Position numbers and translations under genes: made by a program. This document shows, piece by piece, positions 1 to 5,915 of a stretch of 8,712 nucleotides of DNA; the stretch's first letter is position 1, and every line of letters starts with the position of its first letter. Source of the DNA: Thermoleophilia bacterium (GTDB taxonomy: Bacteria; Actinomycetota; Thermoleophilia; Gaiellales; Gaiellaceae); NCBI GenBank assembly GCA_025933895.1, contig JAICZB010000083.1, positions 1-8,712 of the forward strand, read 5' to 3'. Under the pieces are notes generated by a model, which was not told the origin of the DNA, searched no databases, and saw only the letters and a list, made by a program, of their open reading frames with translations.

Positions 1-71
1 GTCTTGTGGAGCAAGAGCGAGACGTGGTTCGGCATGAAGCGGAACGCGTCGACGAAGGTGCTCGCGACCAT
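1..71 (-). CDS. Second ABC importer permease, N-terminal fragment (cut by window edge)
   Basis: Only the first 23 codons are inside the window, starting with ATG at 71-69. The ATG shares its A with the TGA stop of the upstream permease (TGATG), which indicates translational coupling in the same operon. The visible residues include FRFMPNHVSLLLHK, which resembles the short amphipathic lead-in before the first membrane helix of OpuCD/ProW-type permeases. In OpuC-type importers two different permease genes commonly follow the ATPase gene, so position and start agree. The transmembrane part and the EAA loop lie outside the window, so the assignment rests on context and this short N-terminus. Confidence 0.6.
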   Translation of the reverse strand, partial: MVASTFVDAFRFMPNHVSLLLHK

Positions 72-799
72 CAGCGGAGCCGACTCCACGGCGTGAGCGC
101 TCGCTGCACGAAGGCAAGCAGAGCGTCGGCGACGAGCGCAAGCAGGATGGCCAGCCCGCTGGCGGCGAGGAGCTTGGTCTTGAAGAGATCCGGCGTCTCG
201 ATGGCGTCGAAGATCGGAACTCCGAGTCCGTCCTGGATCAGGAAGGCCGCCACGGTCGCGATCGAGATCGTCGCGACGGTCGCGATGCGGAGGCCGGCGA
301 GGATGGCCGGGGTGGCGAGCGGCAGCTCGACGCGGATAAAGGTCTGGATCCGGGTCAACCCCATGCCCCGCGCCGACTCGAGCACCTCCTCGGGAACGGC
401 GCGCAACCCGGCGATCATGGTCCGGTAGAGGATGAACAGGGTGTACGAGGTCAGCGCGATCTCGACGGTCGTCACGGTGACCCCGGTCAGCGGAACGAGC
501 AGCTGGAAGAGCGCGAGGCTGGGGATCGCGTAGAGGAAGTCGGTGAACCCGCCGATCGGCCCCTCGAAGAGCCGCCAGCGAAAACCGACGAGCGCGAGCA
601 GGAACGAGATCCCGAAGCCGATCCCCACCGCGATGAGCGTGAGCTGGATGTGCTGGATGAGGGCCGGCTGGAGGGTGTCTCCCCAGTGCTTGGTCAGCCA
701 GTCGGTGCAGAACCATCCGTTGTGCTCGAGGCAGGCGCTCGGATGCCCGAAGTTCGGGATGACGGGGCCACCGCCGCCCGCAACCCGCCAGCCCGTCAT
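71..799 (-). CDS. ABC importer permease, OpuCB/ProW-like (quaternary amine/osmoprotectant type)
   Basis: This 242-residue integral membrane protein would form part of the channel of a binding-protein-dependent importer, with the ATPase encoded just upstream. Hydrophobic segments lie at about residues 52-72, 85-105, 108-130, 166-187 and 208-232. The EAA-type loop that docks on the ATPase is at about 134-165 (VPEEVLESARGMGLTRIQ). The permease fold and EAA loop match the ProW/OpuCB family of glycine betaine, choline or carnitine importers; the actual substrate cannot be read from this sequence. Before the first helix is a hydrophilic stretch of about 50 residues with two cysteines (23 and 31), longer than the minimal OpuCB N-terminus. 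The ATG at 799-797 overlaps the ATPase stop as ATGA, and the stop overlaps the next permease start as TGATG. Expression is therefore expected to be coupled across the operon. Confidence 0.88.
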   Translation of the reverse strand: MTGWRVAGGGGPVIPNFGHPSACLEHNGWFCTDWLTKHWGDTLQPALIQHIQLTLIAVGIGFGISFLLALVGFRWRLFEGPIGGFTDFLYAIPSLALFQLLVPLTGVTVTTVEIALTSYTLFILYRTMIAGLRAVPEEVLESARGMGLTRIQTFIRVELPLATPAILAGLRIATVATISIATVAAFLIQDGLGVPIFDAIETPDLFKTKLLAASGLAILLALVADALLAFVQRALTPWSRLR

Positions 800-1755
800 C
801 CGATCAGGTCCCGGCGCCGTGCGACACCGACCGGCGACCCGTCGGCGCCGACGACGAGCAGCGCGTCGCGGCGCTCCGCGATCAGGAGCGCGAGCGCGTC
901 GCGGAGGTTCGCATCCGCCCCCAACCGCGGTAGGCCGTCCCCGCCGTCCCGACCGGCGGGCACGAGCTCGAGCTCGCCGAGCGTCCGGAGTGCGAGCGCC
1001 TTGAGCGCCCGGTCGCGGCCGACGAAGTCGGCGACGAACTCGTCCACCGGATGCTCGAGGATCCGCTGCGGCGTGTCGTACTGGGCGAGCCGTCCGCCCT
1101 CGCGCAGGATCGCGATCCGGTCTCCGAGCTTGATCGCCTCGTCGACGTCGTGGGTGACGAAGACGACGGTCTTCCGGAGCTCTCCCTGCAGGCGCAGGAA
1201 CTCGTCCTGGAGCCTCGCCCGCACGATCGGGTCGATCGCGCCGAACGGCTCGTCCATCAGCATCAGCGCCGGGTTCGCGGCGAGCGCGCGCGCGAGGCCG
1301 ACCCGCTGGCGCTGGCCGCCGGAGAGCTCGGCGGGGAAGCGCCGCCGGTCCTGTTCTGGATCGAGGCCGACGAGCTCGAGCAGCTCGCCGACACGCTCCC
1401 GGATCCGGCTCCGCTCCCAGCCCAGCAGCCGCGGCACCGTGCCGATGTTCGCTTCCACGGTCATGTGCGGGAAGAGCCCGACCTGCTGGATGACGTAGCC
1501 GATCGACCGGCGCAGCTCGGTCACGTCGTAGTCGCCGATCTGCGTGCCGTCGATGCGGATGTAACCGCTCGTGAGCGGGATCAGCCTGTTGACGAGCTTG
1601 AGCGCCGTCGTCTTGCCGCCGCCCGACGGCCCGACGAGGACGCAGATCTCCCCCGAGGGCACGGTGAGCGAGAGGTGGTCGACCGCCGCGCCGTCGCGGC
1701 CAGGGTAGACCTTGGTCGCTTCGTCGAAGACGAGCTCGGCCGCCTCGGTCGGCAT
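796..1755 (-). CDS. ABC importer ATPase, OpuCA/ProV-like, with C-terminal CBS-like segment
   Basis: This is the nucleotide-binding subunit that powers the adjacent permeases. Counting from the longer GTG start at 1773, the Walker A motif GPSGGGKT is at 48-55, the Q-loop glutamine at 96/97, the signature LSGGQ at 150-154, Walker B LMLMDEP at 170-176 and the H-loop histidine at 208. All catalytic motifs look intact. Residues from about 253 form a tail ending in a stretch that resembles one CBS repeat (DALLVVGADGSPVGVARRRDLIG). OpuCA/ProV proteins usually carry two CBS repeats used in ionic-strength or nucleotide sensing, so the regulatory part here looks reduced. I prefer the ATG at 1755-1753 (319 residues) because the family homology begins right after it. 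The GTG at 1773 adds six residues, and neither start has a clear Shine-Dalgarno. The substrate is inferred only at the level of osmoprotectant or quaternary amine. Confidence 0.88.
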   Translation of the reverse strand: MPTEAAELVFDEATKVYPGRDGAAVDHLSLTVPSGEICVLVGPSGGGKTTALKLVNRLIPLTSGYIRIDGTQIGDYDVTELRRSIGYVIQQVGLFPHMTVEANIGTVPRLLGWERSRIRERVGELLELVGLDPEQDRRRFPAELSGGQRQRVGLARALAANPALMLMDEPFGAIDPIVRARLQDEFLRLQGELRKTVVFVTHDVDEAIKLGDRIAILREGGRLAQYDTPQRILEHPVDEFVADFVGRDRALKALALRTLGELELVPAGRDGGDGLPRLGADANLRDALALLIAERRDALLVVGADGSPVGVARRRDLIG

Positions 1756-1800
1756 GCGGTAATCATCCCGCACGGAGAGGTTTCAGGGCGAGCCTCCACG

Positions 1801-1807
1801 AGAGGAG
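1801..1807 (+). promoter_or_regulatory. Ribosome binding site of the small membrane protein gene
   Basis: AGAGGAG lies 5 nt before the ATG at 1813. It decides the start of this gene, because the open frame runs far upstream through antisense sequence. A CCTCC at 1793-1797 could pair weakly (4 to 5 bp) with this site, too little to claim control. Confidence 0.7.
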
Positions 1808-1812
1808 CACCC

Positions 1813-2223
1813 ATGCGCAGGTTTCTCCTCGGCCTCACCGCCGGCGCTGTCGGAACGGCGTGCATGACTGCCTGGCAGGAGCTGCTGCCGAAGCTCAAGA
1901 GCGACGAGGACGGCAGCGAGGAGGAACCGGCCCCGGCGCAGGCCGCACGAAAGGTCCTGGGCGCTGCGGGATTCGAGCCTCGGGCGTACGGCGTCGGCTG
2001 GGGCGGCCTGTACGGGCTCCTCCGCAAACGCACCGACCATCCACTCGGCGCCGGGCTCGCGTTCGGCTTCGGCGTCTGGGCGTCCTCGTATGCCCAGCTC
2101 GTGCCACTCGGGATCTACGAACCGCCGTGGACGTATCCGCCGGGCACGCTCAACGAGGACCTCTCCTACCACGCCGTGTACGGGCTCGGCGTGGCCGGAG
2201 CGTACGCCGCGCTGAAGGGCTAA
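1813..2223 (+). CDS. Small membrane protein, DUF1440/YagU-like hypothetical
   Basis: This 136-residue protein has no enzymatic motif that I recognise. The N-terminus (MRRFLLGLTAGAVGTACMTAW) is a hydrophobic segment behind two arginines. A charged acidic stretch follows at about 29-39 (DEDGSEEEPA), and further weakly hydrophobic, glycine-rich segments lie at about 58-70, 76-95 and 119-134. The pattern of small glycine-rich helices, a GxYG-type turn and an aromatic/proline segment (YEPPWTYPP, about 102-110) recalls DUF1440-type inner-membrane proteins of unknown function. That match is from memory and tentative. The start is fixed by a good Shine-Dalgarno; the same frame stays open back to about 1051, but that part is antisense to the ABC ATPase gene. 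The gene stands alone on the plus strand and its TAA overlaps the dapB stop codon. Confidence 0.75.
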   Translation: MRRFLLGLTAGAVGTACMTAWQELLPKLKSDEDGSEEEPAPAQAARKVLGAAGFEPRAYGVGWGGLYGLLRKRTDHPLGAGLAFGFGVWASSYAQLVPLGIYEPPWTYPPGTLNEDLSYHAVYGLGVAGAYAALKG

Positions 2224-2849
2224 AGCAGCGACTCGAGCCCGACGGTGAGGCCCGGTGGCAGATCGCCGAGCTTCTCGAGCGCGAGGAGGACGCCGTCGGC
2301 GAACGACTCGCGGCCGGTCGTGTCGTGGCGGATCGTGAGCAGCTGCCCCTCGCCGCCGAAGATGACCTCCTGGTGCGCGACGAGTCCCGGCAGGCGCACC
2401 GAGTGGATCTCGGGGCCGCCGCCGATGAGCTCCGCCGTAGCTCTCGCGGTGCCGGAGGGCGCGTCCTTCTTCGCCTCGTTGTGCAGCTCGACGATCTCGG
2501 CCCGCGGAAAATGAGTAGCCGCCTCGCGCGCGAAGCGCATCATCAGCACGGCGCCGATCGAGAAGTTCGGCGCGACGAAGAGCCGGAGGCCCTTCCCCGC
2601 CGCGAATGCGCCCAGCTCGGCCGGCTCCCAGCCGGTCGTGCCGACGACACAGGAAACGCCTTGCTCGAGCGCGGCGCGGACGTTCGCCGGCGCCGCCTCG
2701 GGTGTCGTGAAGTCGACGACGGCCTCGCAGCCCGCAACGTCGGGCTCGTCGCCGAGCTCGATCCCGCGGACGTCGTAGCCGGCCGCCTCGAGCCGCCGCA
2801 CGACCGCGCTCCCCGCTTTTCCCTCCGCGCCGAAGAAGGCGAGCTTCAC
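2220..2849 (-). CDS. dapB: 4-hydroxy-tetrahydrodipicolinate reductase
   Basis: DapB reduces 4-hydroxy-tetrahydrodipicolinate with NAD(P)H in the diaminopimelate/lysine pathway, which supplies peptidoglycan precursor in the cytoplasm. The Rossmann glycine motif GAEGKAG is at 7-13, VVDFTTPEA at 44-52, VVGTTGW at 68-74 and APNFSIGAVLMM at 93-104. The catalytic segment ELHNEAKKDAPSGTA is at 121-135, and the C-terminal tetramer/closing motifs are LTIRHD (171-176) and GLTVGLE (200-206). Catalytic His123 and Lys127 align with E. coli His159 and Lys163, but the second histidine of the usual HH pair is Asn124. At 209 residues the protein is clearly shorter than the usual 245-270. The missing parts are the loop after the SGTA helix and some N-terminal residues. 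It starts with GTG, overlapping the M16 stop as GTGA, so the two are probably translationally coupled. Confidence 0.93.
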   Translation of the reverse strand: MKLAFFGAEGKAGSAVVRRLEAAGYDVRGIELGDEPDVAGCEAVVDFTTPEAAPANVRAALEQGVSCVVGTTGWEPAELGAFAAGKGLRLFVAPNFSIGAVLMMRFAREAATHFPRAEIVELHNEAKKDAPSGTARATAELIGGGPEIHSVRLPGLVAHQEVIFGGEGQLLTIRHDTTGRESFADGVLLALEKLGDLPPGLTVGLESLL

Positions 2850-4141
2850 GCGGCGGCCTGCTCGCCCAGGCTGGAGCTCGCGCGGCCGACGGCGGCGCGG
2901 AAGCGCGCCTCGTCGGGGCCGACGCCTGCCGCGGCGAGCCGCTCGGGCGGCAGCAGCGACGTCGCGAGCTCGGCCAGCTCGTCGCCGTCGACCGCGTCGA
3001 TCTCGGCCATCACCCGCTCGAGCGTGAGGAGCTCGGTGTCGGTCACGAGCGACTTGCCGAGTCGGCTCATGCGGTTCGAGGTGGACTCGAGCGAAAGCAC
3101 GATCCGCCCCTTGAGGCTCTCCTTCGCCCGCTCGAGCTCGCCCTTCCGCAGCCGGCCGGCAGCGATCTCGCCGATCTGCTCGACGCAGATCTCGACGCAG
3201 GCGGCGAGGTTCTCCTCGCGCGTGCCGACGTAGACGCCCAGGATCCCGGTGTCCGAGTACTGCGCTCCGAAGCTGTAGACGGCGTAGGCCATCCCCCGCT
3301 TCTCGCGGATCTCCTGGAAGAGCCGCGACGAGGCCGAGCCGCCCAGGATCGAGTCGAGCAGCGACGCGGCGAACCGCCGGCGGTCCGAGCGCGAGATGCC
3401 GACGGCGCCGAGACAGAGGTGGTACTGCTCCGTCTCCTTGCGCTGGAAGCGGAGCCCCGGGCCGGGCAGCTGGGCGAGCGGCCGGCGGACGCGGGTGCCC
3501 GCGCGCGCGGGAGCGCCGGCACGACGCTCGCTCCTCTGCAGAAGCGCGACGAGGCGGTCGTGCTCGAGATTCCCTGCAGCGGCGACGACGACGTTTCCCG
3601 GCGCATAGGCAGTGCGGTGATAGCCCGCGAGCGCGCGGCGACTGACGGAGGAGATGACCTCGGCGGTGCCGATCACCGGCCGGCCGAGTGGGTGGTCGCC
3701 GAAGACGGCCTCCGAGAAGAGGTCGTGCACGAGCTCCTGCGGCGTGTCCTCGTACATCGCGATCTCCTCGAGCACGACCTCCCGCTCCTGGTCGACCTCG
3801 GCGAAGGAGGGCGCGAAGACCATGTCCGTCATCACCTCGAGCGCCGTCTCGACGTGGTGGTCGGGGACTCGTGCGTAGACGACGGTGTTCTCCCGGGAGG
3901 TTGCGGCGTTCAGCTCGGCACCCATCGCGTCGAAGGTCTCGGCGATCTCCTGCGCGTCGAAACGGCGCGAGCCCTTGAAGAGGAGGTGCTCGATGAAGTG
4001 GGAGACGCCGGCGCGGTCGACGCGCTCGTCGCGGGAGCCTACGTCGATCCAGAATCCGAGGGCGACGGAGCGCACGCTCGCCACCCGCTCGGAGATCACG
4101 CGCTCGCCGCCGTCGAGCTCGCTCAACACCACCTTCTGCAC
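2846..4141 (-). CDS. M16 family zinc metallopeptidase (processing-peptidase-like, MlpA/YmxG type)
   Basis: This 431-residue protein has the inverted zinc-binding motif HFIEH at residues 48-52 and the distal glutamate in VVLEEIAMYED (about 122-132), matching the HxxEH(x)~74E layout of M16 peptidases. The C-terminal half carries the family's SRLFQEIREKRGMAYAVYSF-type substrate-binding segment (about 270-290). It therefore looks like a complete, catalytically competent single-chain subunit, which probably dimerises. No signal peptide or membrane helix is visible, so it is probably cytoplasmic. Its substrate is unknown; related genes sit after pnp in Bacillus (mlpA/ymxG) and before dapB in Streptomyces. 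The GTG start has no obvious Shine-Dalgarno and is preceded by a possible CGGCCG/CGGCCG hairpin (4141-4165). Only 34 nt separate it from the GGDEF stop, suggesting cotranscription, and its TGA overlaps the dapB start. Confidence 0.92.
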   Translation of the reverse strand: MQKVVLSELDGGERVISERVASVRSVALGFWIDVGSRDERVDRAGVSHFIEHLLFKGSRRFDAQEIAETFDAMGAELNAATSRENTVVYARVPDHHVETALEVMTDMVFAPSFAEVDQEREVVLEEIAMYEDTPQELVHDLFSEAVFGDHPLGRPVIGTAEVISSVSRRALAGYHRTAYAPGNVVVAAAGNLEHDRLVALLQRSERRAGAPARAGTRVRRPLAQLPGPGLRFQRKETEQYHLCLGAVGISRSDRRRFAASLLDSILGGSASSRLFQEIREKRGMAYAVYSFGAQYSDTGILGVYVGTREENLAACVEICVEQIGEIAAGRLRKGELERAKESLKGRIVLSLESTSNRMSRLGKSLVTDTELLTLERVMAEIDAVDGDELAELATSLLPPERLAAAGVGPDEARFRAAVGRASSSLGEQAAA

Positions 4142-4175
4142 GGCCGGATGGTAGGCGAACGGCCGTGCGGAGCCG

Positions 4176-5780
4176 CTACGCGCGGGCGACGAAGCGGAGA
4201 ACGGTGCCGCTCCGCTTCGCGTCGTACAGCGCCTCGTCGGCGAGTCGGAACAGCGTCTGCGAGTCCTGCGCGACCTCGGGGCAGGCGGCGGAGCCGAAGC
4301 TCGCGCTGAGGTCGTCGGCCCACGGCTCCCCGCCGGCGGCGAGCTTCTCGAGCAGAGTCTCGACCCGCGCGACTACTTGCACGGTGTCCTCCTCGCTCGC
4401 CTCGGAGATGAGCAGTGCGAACTCGTCGCCGCCGATGCGGAAGGCGTCGTCCGGTTTCCGCAGTGACTCGACGAGCACGTTCGCGAACGCGACGAGCGCC
4501 TCGTCCCCGGAGGCGTGGCCGTAGCGGTCGTTGAGCTGCTTGAAGTCGTCGAGGTCCGCGATCACGAGGCCGAAGGAGCGGCCGTAACGCGTGGCGCGGG
4601 CGACCTCGCCGTCGAGCCGGCTGACGAAGGCGCGCCGGTTGAGGAGTCGCGTGAGCGGATCGTGGTCGGCGAGGAAGCGGAGCTCCCCGAGGTGGCGACC
4701 CGAGACGAGCGCCGACGACGCGTCGTTGGCGAAGATCCTCAGAGCCTGGAGGCGGTCGGCCGACGGCACGAGCCGGTCGCACGGGTTGTCGACCCAGATG
4801 ATCCCGAGCAGCGCGCCGCGGCCGTCGTGCAGGGGCACGATCAGCCAGTGCCGGTTCCAGGCCCAGGGCCCGCGGCCGTTGAGCTGCGACGGATAGACCT
4901 CGACCTCGCTCGCGAGCCGGGCGCGCGCTTCCTCGTGGGTGAGGAGGTAGCACCCCTCGTGCAGGAACTCGTCGTCGAGCAGCGGCTCGATCTGCGCGAC
5001 CGTCACCAGCTCGCGCTGGAGCAGCTCTTCCAGGTGCCAGCCGGCGGCCGCCTGCGGAACCACGGCGCCGCTCTGCGGGTCGACGAGCGCGGCGCAGACG
5101 TTCTCGAAGTCGAGGGCGTCGCGGATACCGGTGCATACGCGGCGCAGGATCTCGGCGTTCGAGGTCTCACCGGTGATGCGCGACGAAACGGCGAGGAGCT
5201 CCTCGAGCGCGCGCTGGTGCCGCGCAGAGGCCGCCGCCTCCTTCGCTGCTTCGAGGGCGAGCGCCGCGTGGTCGGTGAGGGAGACGAGCACGTCGAGCTC
5301 GTCGTCCGTGGGCCGCCGGCCGGACACGGGCTCGTCGACCGAGAGGATTCCGAGCAGGTTGCCCTGCTGGTCACGCAGGGCGACGAACAACGCGTCCTCC
5401 GGATCCCACGCGTCGGGATCGTCGGCCGCCGTACCCTGCGGCACGTAGCTCGGTCCGAGCGAGTCCCAGTCGACCGAGCCGCTGGGGACGACGTACGCGC
5501 CTCGCCGCTCGAAGCGCTCCGAGAGGAGGACGGTCCAGTCGTCGCCCGGCCGGGCGTTGCCCAGCAGCGTGGCGCGCGCCTCCTCGTTCCCGTGCACGGT
5601 CGTGACCTCGAAGTCGTCCCAGGCGGGCCGGTACAGGTTGATCGCGACGGTGCGGTAGCCCAAGGACTCGCCGATGGTCCGGGCGACGGCGTCGAGCAGC
5701 GCAGGAAGGTCCTCACGCGCCCGCAGTAGGCGGGTTACCTCGACGAGGCCCCGCAGCGGTGAGATGGTTGGAAGGCTCAC
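4176..5780 (-). CDS. Diguanylate cyclase with two GAF domains (GAF-GAF-GGDEF)
   Basis: The 534-residue soluble protein makes c-di-GMP from two GTP. A first GAF-like sensor spans about 15-178, a short alanine/glutamate-rich helical linker 173-198, a second GAF-like domain about 205-360 and the GGDEF domain about 368-532. The active-site motif GGDEF is intact at 450-454. The product-inhibition I-site RxxD is present at 441-444 (RKPD), exactly five residues before it. Substrate-side motifs DHDPLTRLLNRRAF (372-385) and DLDDFKQLNDRYGH (409-422) are also intact. No membrane segment or signal peptide is seen, so the signal is probably cytoplasmic; no GAF ligand can be named. The start is GTG with no Shine-Dalgarno, and no ATG, GTG or TTG lies between it and the in-frame pnp stop codon 135 nt upstream. 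A diguanylate cyclase here interrupts an otherwise common pnp, M16, dapB order. Confidence 0.93.
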   Translation of the reverse strand: MSLPTISPLRGLVEVTRLLRAREDLPALLDAVARTIGESLGYRTVAINLYRPAWDDFEVTTVHGNEEARATLLGNARPGDDWTVLLSERFERRGAYVVPSGSVDWDSLGPSYVPQGTAADDPDAWDPEDALFVALRDQQGNLLGILSVDEPVSGRRPTDDELDVLVSLTDHAALALEAAKEAAASARHQRALEELLAVSSRITGETSNAEILRRVCTGIRDALDFENVCAALVDPQSGAVVPQAAAGWHLEELLQRELVTVAQIEPLLDDEFLHEGCYLLTHEEARARLASEVEVYPSQLNGRGPWAWNRHWLIVPLHDGRGALLGIIWVDNPCDRLVPSADRLQALRIFANDASSALVSGRHLGELRFLADHDPLTRLLNRRAFVSRLDGEVARATRYGRSFGLVIADLDDFKQLNDRYGHASGDEALVAFANVLVESLRKPDDAFRIGGDEFALLISEASEEDTVQVVARVETLLEKLAAGGEPWADDLSASFGSAACPEVAQDSQTLFRLADEALYDAKRSGTVLRFVARA

Positions 5781-5840
5781 GTGTTCGGGTTCGCCGGATT
5801 CATCGGCACGAACCAGGGTCGCAATGAGCCGCCACCGAGT

Positions 5841-5862
5841 GATTGACCCAAATGGGTTAGTC
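5841..5862. promoter_or_regulatory. Imperfect 22-bp palindrome upstream of the GGDEF gene, possible operator
   Basis: The core ACCCAAATGGGT (5846-5857) has perfect 5-bp arms around AA. Outer bases continue the dyad with two mismatches per side. It lies 61-82 nt before the GGDEF start, inside the spacer after pnp, which is a fitting place for a dimeric regulator. No clear -35/-10 pair could be placed next to it, so the operator role is inference. Confidence 0.4.
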
Positions 5863-5874
5863 CGGACGGAGCCA

Positions 5875-5909
5875 ATCGGGGCGGGCGACGCGTTGCCGCC
5901 CGCCCCGAT
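5875..5909 (-). terminator. Strong stem-loop just after pnp, terminator-like but without U-tract
   Basis: The arms ATCGGGGCGGGCG (5875-5887) and CGCCCGCCCCGAT (5897-5909) form a perfect 13-bp stem with a 9-nt loop, beginning 6 nt after the pnp TAG. In the minus-strand RNA the bases after the stem are UGGCUCCGUC, not a run of U. It may be a U-less actinobacterial terminator, a 3'-end stabiliser of the pnp message, or a structure acting on the pnp stop codon. Confidence 0.6.
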
Positions 5910-5915
5910 GCTCGG

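Noticed and set aside
1051..1812. Upstream extension of the plus-strand membrane protein frame by about 250 codons
   Set aside because: It is antisense to the well-supported ABC ATPase gene, is full of arginine and aspartate without domain character, and the good ribosome binding site at 1801-1807 fixes the start at 1813.
1860..3233. 457-codon open frame on the plus strand
   Set aside because: Low-complexity, arginine-rich translation crossing the membrane protein gene in another frame and antisense to dapB and the M16 gene; a shadow of GC-rich codon bias.
4141..4165. CGGCCG/CGGCCG hairpin before the M16 start as a terminator
   Set aside because: Only 6 bp with a 13-nt loop and no U-tract, and CGGCCG is self-complementary and common in such DNA; kept only as a remark in the gene entry.
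4515..5729. 404-codon plus-strand open frame
   Set aside because: Antisense mirror of the GGDEF gene; rich in VE, RR and DL repeats with no recognisable motif.
5781..5840. Minus-strand promoter TTGCGA with a TGAATC -10 before the GGDEF gene
   Set aside because: The -10 matches the consensus poorly, and equally good pairs occur by chance.
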